Source of the DNA: Colletotrichum lupini
Lineage: Eukaryota > Ascomycota > Sordariomycetes > Glomerellales > Glomerellaceae
DNA: 64,000 nucleotides
NCBI RefSeq assembly: GCF_023278565.1
Contig: NC_064676.1
Location: 6,262,001-6,326,000 of the forward strand
Direction: 5' to 3'
Shown here: positions 47,041 through 61,038 of the stretch, piece after piece
Numbering within the stretch: the first letter of the stretch is position 1
How the letters are laid out: every line of letters starts with the position of its first letter
Notes under the pieces: model-generated
Told to the model about the DNA's origin: nothing
Databases searched by the model: none
The model's input: the letters and a program-made list of their open reading frames with translations, nothing else
Made by a program: the position numbers and the translations under genes

Positions 47041-48973
47041 TCAGTAGACGTAGAAGTTAGAGGCGTTGGGATCAGCCTCTCTCTTCTTGCGGTTGGTGCG
47101 CATCAAAGCCAACTTCATTCCCCAAGCGCAAATGACAACTCCGATAGAGAACCCGATGCTAGCAATCATTGCAGTCAAGAACCGAGGCTTATCAGTGTCT
47201 GGCCAGAGATAGGGAGTGTAGATGCTAGCTGCGTTGCCGAGGGTATTGGCCATGGCGATGGCAACCGCCTTCTTTTCGTCGGTTTGACCAAGAGTGGATG
47301 AGGTCCACCCGAGAATCAAATTGTTCACCTGTGTCTCGTTTAGTTCCATGTGTAGGAAGGACTGAGCCAATATCAACTTACACCATATGTGGCTCCAACA
47401 AACAGCATGATACCTATCGAATAGCATTAGCATCGACAGTGGAGTATTGGTGTCAGGGGAAGAATCCAGGGCTTCTTACCTGTGTAACGAACTCCCACGT
47501 TGAGAGATGAAACGCCCATGACAAAACCAATGCAAACGATGAGCTTGCTGATAGTAATGTGCCACGTGCGCTCGTTGTACTTTCCAGATGACCAAGGGAC
47601 CAGAACGGAGAAGAAGGCGGAGAAGACGTAGGGCGGGCAGGTCAGCACGAGACTGACGGTGGTGCTGTAACCAAGCGTCTTGACAACAGTCTGCGTGTCG
47701 AATATCAGTCTGAGGTTCGCAAAAAGTACTAGGCATTTTGGAGAAATGAGGCACATACAGGCAAAAAGTTCTTGAATCCGTTCGCTGAGAGATGGAGGTT
47801 GTCCATAAGACAGAAGACCCACGTCCGCCAATCAGTGCAGGCCTCTCGAAGACCCGTCCAGACGCTGGTACCCTCGCGGCGGTCTGTGGTATCGTTGTAG
47901 ATTCGGGTGTGTGCGAGCTGCCGCTCCTCCTCGGTGAGCCAGCGGGTCTGAAGGGGGCTGTCGGGCAAGAGGAAGAAGGCGAAAAAGGCGACGAGGATGG
48001 AAACGGCTCCTTGGATGATGAAGAGCCTACATTAGAAAAGGTCAGACTAAGTACTATTCTCCTAAGAACGACTTCCGTTGTTGTGAAAAAGGAATTGAAT
48101 GAGCAAAAAGAGGCTCACCACTGCCATCCAGCGAGACCCCTTACGCCTCGCATTCCTGAGAAAATGGGAGCTGCAATGAGCCCAGAGAATGCACTTGCGG
48201 CCATGTTGCCGGTGTAGAAGATAGCCATGCGGGCTGAGACCTCCTTCCTGGTATAAAACATGCTAAGCACGTAAAGAGCACCGGGGTAGAACTGTCCTTT
48301 GATGTTAGGAAGCAGCTTCATATCGAGGATTCAAGTGGTCTCTTACCGGTGCTTCGGTAATTCCGAGCAGAAAACGGCAACCCAGCATCGTCCCGAAGTC
48401 ATGGCACTTGTAGGTCAATAGACTGACAACAGACCAAGCCATCATGAAACCTTGAGGTTGCTCCAGTAAGTAATTGTTCTGCTCGTTGTATATTGAGCGA
48501 CTTACCAGCCATGTAATACGAGGGACGAACCCGGTTGAGAACCATGTTGGAAGGGACTTGGCCGACAAGGTATCCGACGAAAAGGATGGAAACGCAGGTA
48601 TTGTACTGATTGCCTTTAAGGCCTAGGTCCTCGTCCAAATCATCGAGTTTGCCGTTAATCATCGCATTCCTGTCGAGGAAGTTGAGGAAGTACATCAACC
48701 ATAGAATAGGCTGTTGATCTTCCGTTAGACTTGTGCCGTCTTAGAGAGGAACGGGTGATGTTTGTGGCATACCAGAATGTACCAGTCAATCTTCTTCACT
48801 AGGGCGATCTCCTTCGGGTCTGTCTTTGTGTGGGCACCGAACTTGTCTACCTTCTCAATCACGGGCTGCTTCATGAGAGCAGGGTCGTCGGCAGTCAAGA
48901 CGTGTTCCATCTGATTGACGGCAACCTTCTCCTGCGAAGAGATGGGCCTCTCGCCATGTGCGTTGTGCGCCAT
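47041..48973 (-). CDS. MFS transporter, ACS (Dal5/nicotinate/allantoate permease-like) family
   Basis: Eight exons, 48773-48973, 48506-48710, 48347-48450, 48119-48291, 47759-48026, 47480-47690, 47382-47413 and 47041-47328, give 493 residues with consistent phases. The order of blocks is characteristic: KKIDWYILPILWLMYFLNFLDRNAM at span one, GYLVGQVPSNMVLNRVRPSYYMAG, RFLLGITEAPFYPGALYVLSMFYTRKE after span four, GLAGWQWLFIIQG, and a central loop with TDWRTW. These mark the fungal ACS group that includes the nicotinate permease Tna1 and allantoate permease Dal5. Introns are 53-92 bp, and one exon is only 32 bp. It is the only clearly intact gene between the two Copia elements. Codon usage resembles genes outside the island, and no RIP-type change is visible. 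Substrate unknown. Confidence 0.88.
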
Positions 48974-51495
48974 TGTTGTCTTCGTCGTTGGAAATGCACC
49001 CGCTCTCAAAGAGGGAAGAGAAAAGTCGCTGAAGAAGCAGTGCGGAGCAGTTGGGGAGATAATTCGAGGTTGGACAAATTTCCGGCCGGCGATCCTGCTT
49101 CAAGGTTTGAAAGTGAAGGCTGGCGGTCCTCTAAGTCCACGAGTTGAAGACACGACGATGGATCAAGGTCCGAAGAAGCACAGATAAATACTTTCAAACC
49201 CCAGCTCTTAATTACAACCTTCGTTCGACCGGCGAGCCGTTCGCAGCCATCTCCTCGGGTCAACAAGCGCGGAGCCAGATGAGCATAATCGGTGGAGAAA
49301 CCATTTGCGTCCCCCATGGGGTAAATGGGGCACGACGGCTTTTCCGCGAAGTGCGAAGTGCGGAGTGCGGGGAAAGGAAAACAGGCCAAGACTCTTGAAG
49401 AGTTGTTCACATCCCGAACCAGGACTCGCATATTTAGTCTGAAGGCGCCCCTTTCAAGTCTCGGCGGACGGGGACTAAAGTTGATTAGCACCTTGGCCTA
49501 CCTCTCAGGCTTCTGGGCTGCCGTAGAGCCAAGGTCAAAAGCCAATGTTGATTCACACGGCCCCGGATGCCTCTCTACGCTTCACGACCATGTTGCTCTC
49601 CCTAGATTCTGAATCATTGTACACAGATGTCGTTCAACGCTGTCAGAGAACTGTTCATCGACGAGGAAGTCGAAAACGTTAAGGGCTTACCTTCCAGTCA
49701 TCACAATTACCAGGGTTCTATGACTGAAGGTCGGTACTCACCACAATCTGCGCGCGATAACGCGCCCGCCATCGTGGTCCCCTGTTGGTCCCTGCCACCC
49801 AACTCACAAAAGCTTGGCGTTGATGGCGTCGAAAGACATGTTTTCCATAGCACCCCCATGCGCCTCTCCCAATATGCCAAGGTCATCACGGAAAAGCCAT
49901 AGGCGGAAAAGCCACGAGAAGCACGGATATGGTTCACAAACATCAATTTCGTCGTATGAGGATATTGGCCGTCAACTATCAGCTTCAAGACGCTGGCCAG
50001 GCAATCAGCAGATGGAGTTATTCCAACGTTTTTGGTTCCATCGGAAAACCCCACAACGCCGCAGCAATTGGGATCCGGGAACGAATGGGAACGCACCCAT
50101 CTGTGGCCCTGACCATGGTGTTCATCCAGAGTTTCAGTCATCTGAGTTCCCGCAGCTCGCCGTGCGCTCGGAATAGCTTTACTTGGAGTTGCCATGCAGA
50201 CGGCTGACCCACGAGCATTGGCCCCTCAATCTTCTGTATTCAACAGAGTGATGCTGATTGAGTGCTGAAGTGACAATAGCCGCCTCAGCACACTGCAGCT
50301 CTCGTAATCTCATACATCCGTGTCTATTTCCGCGTTTCTCCGGATCTCCAAACTTGCAGGCATACATTGAACATCGGCCCCGTATTGATGCTATTAGAAG
50401 TAGTGCTACATGGACCATGTTCCAGGGTGTATCGTGTGACCCCTGTTCACCGACTACTGAGATTGGGTTACAGCAGGAAGAGACCCAGCATACCAACCCG
50501 CATGATCACAGATCCGTGAGACCTCTGCGTCTCTGTAGCAGATACTTTTGCCCCTCAGCAAACTTTCACATATTTCGCAATAGCTTATCTTCGAGAAGAA
50601 GGGACCGCGAGTATACGCCATCACTGCTGAGGAGGCATCAAAAGTCCGAGGGCATCAGCGTCAGCCAAATGCTGGTTGTGCTTGTTCGAGAAATAGGATC
50701 ACGAGATCGTAGGTAGGAAGAGGCATACTCGAACTAATCTGCCACCGTCTATTCTCGACAAAGTCCTGAGACCTACTCGGGAAAGAACGAACATAAGGTG
50801 GCAAATGCCTGGTCAAAAAGCTTTTTTGTTCATCTGGCTGGCTTGAGGTAACCTCGATGCCAGAATCGTGCGAGGGTGGGATCAGCGCCCGCTAAGCTCA
50901 AGACATTCAAACAGGACATTTTCATACTGACTTAGGATGTGCATCAATTACACAAAAGCTAGAAGGTATATGCTAATTGCCGATCATTTGGAACCGCAAA
51001 TCCACTGACTTGGCCTCGAAGCCGGGCCACACCACTTCATCCGGCGACGTTACGGAAAAGCACATCACAAGTCTAGCCACCGCCAGTGATACCAGTTGCC
51101 ACCTCCTGAATTTTCCGAAGCTGCTGCAAGCACTCACAAACATTTGGACTGGTTCGCATCAGACTTTTGTAAGTTGTGCAATACCACAGCCTGATAGAAT
51201 TGAAAATTAGGATGAAATGTTGCTTCCGTGAGAGAACGAGAGGTTTGCTGCTCTCAGGCTTGTTCACTGAGATACACGACGTGGGGTGGTCAACCTCTGT
51301 CACCTCAGGCCATGACCCCAAGACAGCTTTGAAAGCTTTGTGGCAAAGTGTAGTCTTTATGTAGGTTATGTCCAGAAACGACATGGTCACGTCTAAAAAT
51401 TGACCCCTTGGCTTCCTTCACCGTCAAGGACGAGAAAAGGAAATGAAGGATTTCTAGAAATTCCATCTCCTGAATATTGCTGATCCCCAGAAATC
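48974..51495. other. 2.5-kb stretch without a supported gene
   Basis: Includes the MFS promoter and the 3' region of the broken hydrolase. Frames at 49006-49491 (-), 49627-49902 (+) and 49707-50195 (-) overlap, lack domains and have no leader features. A small direct repeat (GCGAAGTGCGAAGTGCGGAG) lies at about 49349-49370. Confidence 0.4.
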
Positions 51496-52592
51496 TTACC
51501 CCGACATATTGGCCAGGACCTGTAACCAAGACCGAATTTCTTGGTTAACCTTAGCAGGCTGTTCCCGGAATACCCAATGGCCGGCACCGGGAAACGTGAC
51601 GAGACGGACGCTATTCACAAAAAACCTTGGAATCCCATCCAAAAACTTCGTTGAAAAGTAGGTGTCTGCGAAGCCCCAGATGATGAGCGTGGGCACCTGA
51701 TATAACATGCTAGAAGTGTCCACATGCTGGCCGTATGGTGGGCCCGGGTAGTTGTATTTGTAGTAGGCGTACATGCCTTCCATTGGTGACTCGGAGAGAT
51801 AATCATGCATCTCGCGACGCTGCTCGTCATCCTTGATACCCTCGAGCGCGGCGCCTAAGTTCTTGTCGTCCCCTTTTTGGTACTGAATGTGATGAATAGT
51901 ATAGGCAGACTGGGCTTGTTGGTCTTTATCAAACTGAATGAGCTCGTGAAAGCGAGGAAGGATGGGAGAATTCATAATTATGAGCCCGGAGACGCGCTCA
52001 GGGTGGTGAAGTGCCAGTAATTGAATAGCCCCGCCGCCAAAGTCGTGGCCGCCGACGATTGCCTGGGCGGCGTTGAAGTGATCAAGGATGGCCAAAATAT
52101 CTCCGACCACAGTTTGCAAAGAGTAGGTGTTGGTATACACGTAGGCAGGTCAGACCTTTTGGTCGCGACTAGGTCAATAGGTCAGTATAGGTCTATTGCG
52201 TGTGTGTAGGAGGGGAAGATCGTGGGCAGAGCCCGCGGTCCCTCAGTGGGTATAGGTAGGTGGAAGGGTCCGTCTGCACGGGCCCAGACTGCCTACCTAC
52301 CACCCCTACCTAACTACCTAATAGGGCCCCTTTTCTGCCTCGTAATCCAACAGTAGGCGTCTTGCTCGACGGTGGGAATGTCGCTAGGTGGGTAGCCGCG
52401 AAGAGTGGGGCACACGACTGTATGTGTCTTCGAGAATTCAGCCACCTGATGGGCCCAAGTCTTTGAGTTGTCGGGAAAGCCGTGGAGAAGAACCATTAGG
52501 GGGCCTTGTCCAGTCGCGTAGAAGTGTATCCGTACGCCTTCATTCACAATGAAGCCCGATTGGGTTGATCCTGAGGCCACCGAGACCGACAT
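51496..52592 (-). pseudogene. Alpha/beta hydrolase (epoxide hydrolase-like) broken by a solo LTR
   Basis: From an ATG at 52592 the minus strand encodes about 80 residues with the HGFPDNSKTW oxyanion motif and LRGYPPSD. The reading frame then meets a 225-bp solo LTR (52128-52352). Beyond it the same frame resumes with SLQTVVGDILAILDHF, the nucleophile elbow GGHDFGGG (Asp107), acid FADTYF, histidine GAGHWVF, and a stop at 51496-51498. Removing the LTR and one GTAGG duplication gives exactly 289 codons (288 residues), with HGFP, Asp, Asp and His all in place, as in epoxide hydrolases and haloacetate dehalogenases. As it stands, the message runs into a stop inside the LTR after 92 residues. The otherwise perfect frame implies a recent insertion. 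Confidence 0.88.
52128..52352. mobile_element. 225-bp solo LTR with 5-bp target duplication
   Basis: Begins TGTTGG and ends CCAACA, the TG..CA ends of an LTR, and is flanked on both sides by GTAGG (52123-52127 and 52353-52357). There is no internal coding region, so it is a solo LTR left by recombination between two LTRs. Its sequence differs from the Copia LTRs in this window and it is GC-rich, with no sign of RIP. It lies inside the coding sequence of an alpha/beta hydrolase. Confidence 0.88.
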
Positions 52593-54208
52593 CTTTGCTG
52601 ACCCTGGATAAGCGTCTGATGATAGGTTGCAGCTCAGGGGCAGAAGATGATATGATAGAGATTCTCAAAGCAACGATGTCTCCAAAAGCTTAGAAAGAGG
52701 AAGTCGATTGCTCTAATAGGTAAAAGTTGAAGCTTAACACTAGGTGATTAAGTAGTTGAGCGAATTCAGTGGTCGACGTTCGCTGACTATTAATTCTCGG
52801 AAGAATTACGTGATCTCGGACAGTGAAACCGTAATCTTCGTACGCATTGCTCAGCGCACAACACCGTCGATCTGTAAGCCTAAACATATATTTGCCTTGA
52901 TGACTAATCCCAGGTCGAAGTAAAAACTTTGCTTGAGGAAAACTGAGGATTTCGTCAAATATCTATATATTTATAAGGACATAGGCTTGGTCGACTGACT
53001 CGAATCGTCCTAAAGTCCTATCATATGTAGCATGTGTCTCTCCTTTGCTCCTCTAAAGACTTCAACGCTTGTCGACACTGCTTACTTTATCATGAGAATC
53101 TGATCTTCAATGATAGGTCTGACTGTCTAGCTTATTCGAGCCTGCCAAAACGGCCTGTATGACTGACCAGGCAGACTTACGCAAGGAGCCTTTGTATTTG
53201 CTGGTGGCCGAGCAAGATCTACTTTGGACCATGAAAGCAGCTCTTGTACTCAGGAGCGTAGTGGGTGCTATGAAACATGATCAACGGCCTCATGCGAACG
53301 TTCGTCGGCCTTAACATCGCACGCGACCTTGCCGGAGTAGGGGACGCATGGGCTGGTGCTTTTGGCTTCGTTTGGAAGTAGGTAGGTTGGTAGCTTTGAT
53401 TCCAGTGAGAAGCCTACTGACATTATCGTTCACCCAGCCTCTGCGGCAGTCTGATGAGCCTGGCAAGTACTCAATTCTCCTTACCTCAATAACTTGATTG
53501 CCTTCGTATTATAGGAGCGAAAGTGTGCAAAATAACTGATCATGCCATCTAATATATGGAAGGCGCCGTCGTTCGTGAAACTGATCACTGCGTTGATTCT
53601 TTTCTTCAAGCCACCCGGAGTTTTGTTGTGGTACAGATTCGTGTGGCTGCTCACTGTTCGGTACTGGGCGCCCCTCTTCTCATCAGCTGCACTCATATCA
53701 TTCACAGTTCTAGGCACCCTGATGGACATTCTTTCAGCTTGGCTGAATTACAGCGCATAATAGCTCGGGAAATCTTGGCTATCGACGCATTATGCGTCAT
53801 TGTCTGACCAAGACTGGCGACGGTGTCAGAAAGGCAGTCCTACGGGCCTCAGCTGATGAGAAGAATAGCTGGGAACGGAGTCGGAGGTTAGGAGCAACAA
53901 CGCAGAAGAACAGAAGCCAACGACCTGTTGATACTCTTTCTGCGTAGGAAACTACTTCAGGATTCTCATAACCTCCGTCTTTCTCGATATATGCTTCGGT
54001 CCATATCTAGTTGAGGGGACCGATGATGACTGAACATTTATGTGTGTTCTTTCTCGTGTACATTTCCAATCAGGGTTGAGTCAAGTCCCCGAACGTTCAA
54101 ACTCTCTATCAGATCATGTACTGAAACCACATAAGCTATGTTCCTGGTGTGGCGGAAAACAATGCCATTCGTCACGAGACGGCGGTCTTCGACCTAGAAT
54201 TGGAACCT
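52593..54208. other. Hydrolase promoter and unassigned DNA left of Copia copy 2
   Basis: No complete gene is seen. A 72-codon frame with hydrophobic stretches at 53542-53760 overlaps a minus-strand frame and lacks supporting features. The final 84 bases before the element (54125-54208) form an open frame that continues beyond it; see the separate entry. Confidence 0.4.
54125..54208 (+). pseudogene. Open frame interrupted by Copia copy 2, left piece
   Basis: In this frame 28 codons (including NNAIRHETAVFDLELEP) run without a stop into the element. They continue in phase after the second AACCT as RIEAYGAPIPSGAEWRQYV, ending at 61389. The combined 74-residue frame has protein-like composition but no recognised domain, and its true start or upstream exon was not found. 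It may be a remnant of a gene hit by the element. Confidence 0.3.
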
Positions 54209-54413
54209 TGTTAGTATCCTTATTACAGGGTAGTTGGTTCGAACCGTAGTTAACGAAGAGATTAATTAAAATATATAAATATCTACGTAGTAAGTATAAA
54301 AAGGAGGTTCTAACCGTAGGTTAAGCTAGCTATAATAATTATAAATAGGGCCCCTAATTAGCCCCTACGTAGTCGGCTATATACCGCGGTCGAATTAGAT
54401 TTCTAATCTAATA
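54209..54413 (-). repeat. 3' LTR of Copia copy 2 (205 bp)
   Basis: The element-distal end reads TGTTAGTATCC on the plus strand (element end ..GGATACTAACA) and keeps CpA/TpG. The inner end at 54413 is mutated to CTAATA. Confidence 0.88.
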
Positions 54414-57400
54414 CTAACTTTCTTTTTTTTTTATCGATTTAACCGCTACGGTTAGAGGTATAATTCGACCTCGGGCCCGTTTACTAAGTCGTCTCCTTTT
54501 CCCCCTTTTCTTTACTTTTTTCGTATAACCTATCCCTTTATTTGTATAGTGACTTTTCCGCTACTTACGAATTACTCTAATCCCTTATTTAGTACTACTT
54601 TTATAAAAGCGTCTACGAGGTTATTTTTATTATTAATCTAACGGATCTCGAGTATCTCGCGCCTTTCGTACGATTACCTAAGGGCTATAATATCGATTAT
54701 AAGCCTCTTTTCTTTTATTATTCCTAATTTAACGAGGTATTTATATAGCAAGTAGGAATCGGTATAAATAACTATTAAAATAGGTAGAAGGCTAATTCGA
54801 TCGGTAATCTTCCTTAGCGTTATTAAAATCGTATAAGAGAGGTTAACGCCGTTAACTATATTATAAACCTCTAACGCTAGTATACTTCTTATTACCCGCT
54901 TACTTTTAGTTAACGAATAATAGATTATATTACTATATATAATAAATTCGCTCTTACTTATACTCTCGTTAGCTAGGATAATAATATACCCTAATTACGA
55001 AGTAAGGTCGTTATTATTCGTAAATAACCTATTAATAAAGACATAGAGCTTACTAGTCGTAAGGTCGATTAAGTAGTAAACGAGACCTCGATCGAGATTC
55101 GTTTATTACTACTTAAGCCGCTTATTAAGTACCTCGATATCTTATTTAGTTAGATCTATAGCCTATGCTACCCTAGCGTAATTAAAAATCGCCTTAGGCT
55201 AATAAATACTTATAATATATACCCCTTATATAAGCTTAGCTTTATACTACTTCTTAATATTAATTACGTTCAGATCGACGAGGTTAATCTTTTCGCTCTA
55301 CCCCTTTTATTAAAAAATAACGGTTTCTTTTTTAATTATAAGACTCTTACCGTTAAATACTAAGGGGGTATTTATTATAAGGACCTCTTTTAGCTTCGCT
55401 ACGAAGCCCGCTTTTTAAAGCTCCTTATCCTCCTTCTTTATAAAGTTAATATTAAATAGGCCTAATATATCGTCGGTCTATATTCTAACGATCCTAAATT
55501 AGTTACCTTCGTACTCCGTAACTAATAAGTACGGGTCGTACGTAGAGGTAACTATTAATAATTAATTAATATAAAAATCGTAATAAGTAGCTTACTAATA
55601 AGTACCCGATTCTACGAGCTTATATAGTAGCTTAAGTACTTTAATAATCGTACTTTCTAAGTACTTACTAGCTATTTCTTTTAGTAAATAGGCTAGGATT
55701 TTCTTTATGAGCCCTATGGCTAATTAGGTATAGGCCTAGGTAATATTACGGCTCTAAATCTCGTATCCCTTTTTCTATAGGAATGCTATTAGTACTATTA
55801 TTAATTATTAACTATAGCGCTATATAGTGGGCGATTATATAAGTAGCGTCGCTTTTTTAACGTCGCCGTACCCCTAAATTACGTATCTAGACTTCTCGTA
55901 CAGCTAGGGTATTCTTTTCCCTTTAATCTTACGAACTATTTATAATTTAAATATATAGAGGTTTATATATTTTTTTAGGTCGTATAAGATAAATTAATAG
56001 ACCCCTCGATCGCGAAGAGTATTTACTTTAATAAGATCTAATCCCTTATACGGCTTTTTAGTAGTTATAATTACGCCTTCTTTGCGTAGTTTAACCGCTA
56101 GCTCGAAATCGGCTTTCTCTTTTACTATATAAAAGGTATTAATTACTTCGTTACTAATAATAAATTGCTACGTTAGGGCTTGCTATCGTAGTCTTTTATA
56201 ACGTCTCGCTAGTAGTATTAGTACCCTTTTAGTAATTTCCTCTTCCTCGTCGTCTATTAGTATTACTACGACGATTTTATTAAGGATAATTTCTTATACC
56301 TCTACCGCGGGTTATATAATTTCCCTTAGCTCTTCTTCTTCTTATAAGTTAGAAATCACCTCGTTAAGATCTATATAATACGGTCTAACTATTATAATTA
56401 ATACTTCGAGTAGCTAGTTACGATCTCTCGCGACTATATAAGAGCGCTCGTTAACGGAAATTAACTTATATAGCCTAGTCTATTATTAAGTAATTTCGTA
56501 CTATACTCGTATATCCGAATTTAGTAGTATATTTAGATTATCCCCTATATTAGGCCTATTGCGCGTAGTAATTACTTCGTTAACTTACTTTTTTATACTT
56601 ACCTCGCGCAGTACCTATATTACTTTTTTAATTACTCGGGCTCGTTAGCTTATACCTAGTAATAGTAACGAGGCTAAGGTCGTTCTTAAATATACTCTAA
56701 ATACTAATAGCGTTAGTATAAGTCCGTTAGGCCCTATAATATCGTTATAGTATTTAAATACTATCTAGAGGTATTCGTCGTTAGTAGAATCCGGATTTTC
56801 CTTTTTAATAATTCTAAACGTCCTTTTTAACTACTAGTATACCCTTTCTACCTTTTTAATACTATAGTGCGCTTTAATAGGTACGACCTTTAGCTATATA
56901 CCGTAGGCCGTCGTATTATCCCTAAATTCTATTAACTTAAAGCTAGTACTAGCGTCGGTTCTAATACCGTCTAGCGGTCCTTAGTATATATTAATCTAGC
57001 TTTTTCGTAGGGCTGCCTATACTATTTTTACTTATAAATCCTAGAGGAATTACCCTACTTAGAAAGATATAGCTACGTCGATTATATATAGTACTAGCCG
57101 ACTATTTAAGTAAAAGATATTAACGACTATTTCCTAGTTAAAGTTAAGCTTATTACGTAGTTTAAACTTAAATTTACGTAGGCTCTGCGCATTTATTTAG
57201 TATTAATAATATACTTTCGTTAACTACTCTAGCGCCCCTATTTCGATATTATTATTACTTAATTACTTTAAAAGGTTATATAGCTTCGTAACCGACGGGT
57301 ACCTAAATCTCTGGTATAGTTTTCTAAGCTCACTTTCTGTTAGGTAATTAATTAACTTCGTATCGTTAGTAAGCTTTATAAACGTATACCCCTATTATCG

Positions 57401-60400
57401 TTCGACTATCTCAAAATACTTACCGCTAGAGATTCTATTCCTTGTATTATCGAATATAATACCTAGTCGATTTATATTTTTTAGATATAAGAGAAATGGG
57501 GTATTAATAAGTAAAATATAGAAAGTTATCGTTCCGAAGTATATCTTTACTTCTACTATACCTAGGGTAATAATTTCTTTACCTAGGCCAAAACTAATCC
57601 TCATAATACCTACCGTTAACGTATTAAGTATTACTAGCGCGATCTTTTATAGCGCTTAGAATTGCCCTTTTCTTTTAGTTAATTATTATAATACCCTAGT
57701 ATTTAGGATAATCCTATAGAAATCGTCTAGGCCGTACCTTTTGCTCGCGTAAAATGCTTATATAAGCTTAGTATTTAAGGGATCTAAGTAGTATAAAAAG
57801 GACCCCTCTAGTCACCCCTAGATTTGCTCGGTACTATATTCCTTTTTTTTAAATATTAAGAGAAATAGCGTCTTCTCTTTAATTATTAAAAGAATAGGCT
57901 TTAGCCTTATTAGATTCGCCCTTTTGGCCGCCTCTATATCCGTTATCTAAGGGACCTTTTTTTACTATTTATAAATAAAAGCCTATTTATTAAGAGCTTT
58001 CGCTACCCTCTATTTGTTTAGCCTCGTATATCCTCTAGAGGCTAACGGGGTAAAAAAAGAGTAGTTAATATTATTAATTTCGTTATAATCTAATTCGTTA
58101 GTATAGGGGGTAAGATCTTCCTTATTTTCCGAATCTCTTATAGGAGGTATATACTTTAAGCCGCTACTTTAGCTACCGTTACTAAGTTCCGTACCCCCAG
58201 ATCTGCCCTTATATATAACGAGGAATTAGTTAAACCGACGAGGGCTAGTTTTACTATCTACTACCCTCGACTTTTTATATTATTCGTACGATTTAGTACG
58301 CTCTTTTTCGGAGTAATTACTTAACTAATATCTATCCTTTTTATAAATATAGTATTGCTTTTTCTATTACCCTACTTATAAGTTAAATCTCTACTTATTT
58401 AACGAATCTAGGCCTCTTTACTAGCGATTGCCGTATCTAGCCTCTTTTCCCTTCTTATTATACGTTCGATTAACCTAATACTATTAATAAGGGCCGTCGT
58501 ATACTTAGAGATAGGTTTAGCGCGGCATTCTTACCTTAATATTAAAACTAAATCTTAGCCTCGAGTAGAGCGTTTCGTAATCTTTAGGTACTTAGTATAG
58601 GGTAATTTTTACTTTTAGTATACGCTAAACTACGGTATAAAGATATCCGACTTTCCGCTCGTTTATCCCCTTATTTAGCTAGGTTTTTGCTAATTTATCG
58701 ATTTAATTAATAAGCTCTTTAAGGATCTTTACTCGCAATTTACCCTCTATTATCCTAGCTATAAATATAAAAAAAATCGCTCGTAACTTAGATAGGAGCT
58801 CTAGGTTCCTATCGTAGGTCTTAAAGCGGCTTCGGATTGCGTTAATTATACTAAAAAAGTCGTTTTAATCGAGATTACGTACCGCTTCGTAATAGTAATT
58901 AGAGGCTTTATTTACGAGTACGATATTAATTACCGAATAGTACTAGTACTCCCTAATTCTAACTTTTTCGTAATAATTATAAAATATCGTTAGGGTTTTT
59001 TATAAGACCTTATACTTCCCCCCAGAGTATAATTTCTCTTTTGGAAAGATCTTTTTAAGGTTTATAAATTACCTCGTATTCGCCGCTAGATTTTTAATAT
59101 CTATATACGAACCCTGCGTCACTACGTACTATTAATAACTTCGGGTCGTTTACCTCTTTTTTTATTAGCCGATCGGTACCGAATTTCGTATTAGTAGTAG
59201 TAACGAGTTATAGATCGAAATAAGTAGAATTGTTAATTATCGTACTTTTAACACTATATTTTACCCCGGTATATCCTTTTATAATAATAGATTTCTATTA
59301 GTAATTATAGGGAGGAAATCTAGGTCGTTTACCCTTTTTTTAAATTCGTTAAAGCGATTATACGCTCTATCGACCTATACTTAGTTCTATAGTACGAATT
59401 CCTCCTCTATAATTATTACTATTAGTATTTCGTATAGCTCTCGCGATTATAATTACGCTAATAATACCCCTCGCTTATAAAAGAATTTATTAATTACTTT
59501 TATAATTCCTAGGCTTGTGCTCGCGAACTATTTATCTAGCTAGTAGCTAAGGTCGTTTACGATCTTATAAAATAGGGGTTACCCCTATAGCCCCTTTTTT
59601 TTATAAACCTTAGTTAAATAAATTAATACTACGTTAATTTGCTCGCCGTTAGGCTAATTTACGATTTTATATATCCACGTCCCCTAATAATCCGGGTTAA
59701 TATTTACTTACTTATAAGGAATTAGGATTCTATTTAAGATCGGGTTTCGTCCTCTTTTTCTTTACCCTAACTTACTAAGGGTCGTACTCTAGCTTATACC
59801 TATATTAGCGGTCGCTAGCGTATTTAATTTTAATAAGGATATATCTAATCCGCGCGCGGGTTATAATAAATCCGTACTTTCGCTACTTAACGAATTTATT
59901 AGGGTCTAAGAGATTCCCACTTCCTCTTACCGTCTCGTTACTACTCTCGTTTTTATTATTTTTAGTAATTACTATTACCCTTTTAAATCGCTAGCTATTA
60001 TACTTACTAAGATCCTCCTTTTTATTTAATAAAAAAAAGTAGGTTTTAGTAGTTCTTTTTAATAATAATAGCGGTAGACGTTTATATTACTATAAGAAGA
60101 TATAGTAATTAGTCTCGGGATCTTTACTAATTACTAATTTCCGCTATTCCGTATACTTCTAGCCTCTTAAGCCTCGTGCTCTTTATAATCTCTAAATAGC
60201 TTCCTTAGTTAATTTCTTAAAATTAGTAATCTCGCGCCGGGAGCTAGTATAAAAAAGAAGCCCTTTAGCGGCCTTTTAAAGGATTCTTTTTTTTCCTCCT
60301 TAGATCCTCGTTTTTTTAGCCTTTTTTTAAGCTAATAATAACTCTAGCGGGAGGTCGTAGGACTACTTTAGAATAGCCGCCTTCTTCTTAAGTTAATCTT

Positions 60401-61038
60401 TAAGATCTATAATACTCTTAGCTCGATATTATTAAGACTTCTAAATCCCCTCCTCCCTTATTAAACCGTCCCTTATATTATATTCTTAAGTAATACCCGG
60501 GGGGTAGTTAAGGGAGCTACGAGGAGGTTATTTAGATCGCGGGCTTAAAGTCGTACTTATAAAATCCTCGTAATAATAGACTTTCCTATATATTATAAAT
60601 CTCTTAGCTTAATAACTCCCATAGGGTTACCTTCGCTACTAAATAAGAATATTTATATTTAGAGATCCCCTTTTTTAATCGCGTAGTACTCTTTTATACC
60701 GTACTTTTATTAATTTAACTAGTTAATTTCTAATTACGGGCCGGCTATAAAAAAGTCGTTTAGTAAAAAAGCTACTTAGGGCGATAGTAAAAGGCTAGTT
60801 ACTTAAGTAGTTCTATTAATTAACGTAGTTTAATATAATAAACATCGACCTCTTATAAGTAATAAAGGGCTACGATTACTTAATTCCGTACGGTATTTAA
60901 GAATTACCTCTTTTTTTATCTACTTCCGTAAGGTTAATTAATACGAATCTCCTATCCCGTGCGGTATTAAGAGGTCGTCTTTTTTATATAGCGAGATACT
61001 TTACTAATTTATAATAGTAAAGTTTAACTACTAATTAG

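Noticed and set aside
49707..50195. 162-codon minus-strand frame
   Set aside because: Overlaps other frames of similar length, no domain and no intron structure.
52128..52352. Intron in the alpha/beta hydrolase
   Set aside because: The segment has LTR-type TG..CA ends and a 5-bp target duplication, and no GT..AG pair restores the frame cleanly.
53542..53760. 72-codon frame with two hydrophobic stretches
   Set aside because: Overlaps an antisense frame of similar length and has no supporting context.
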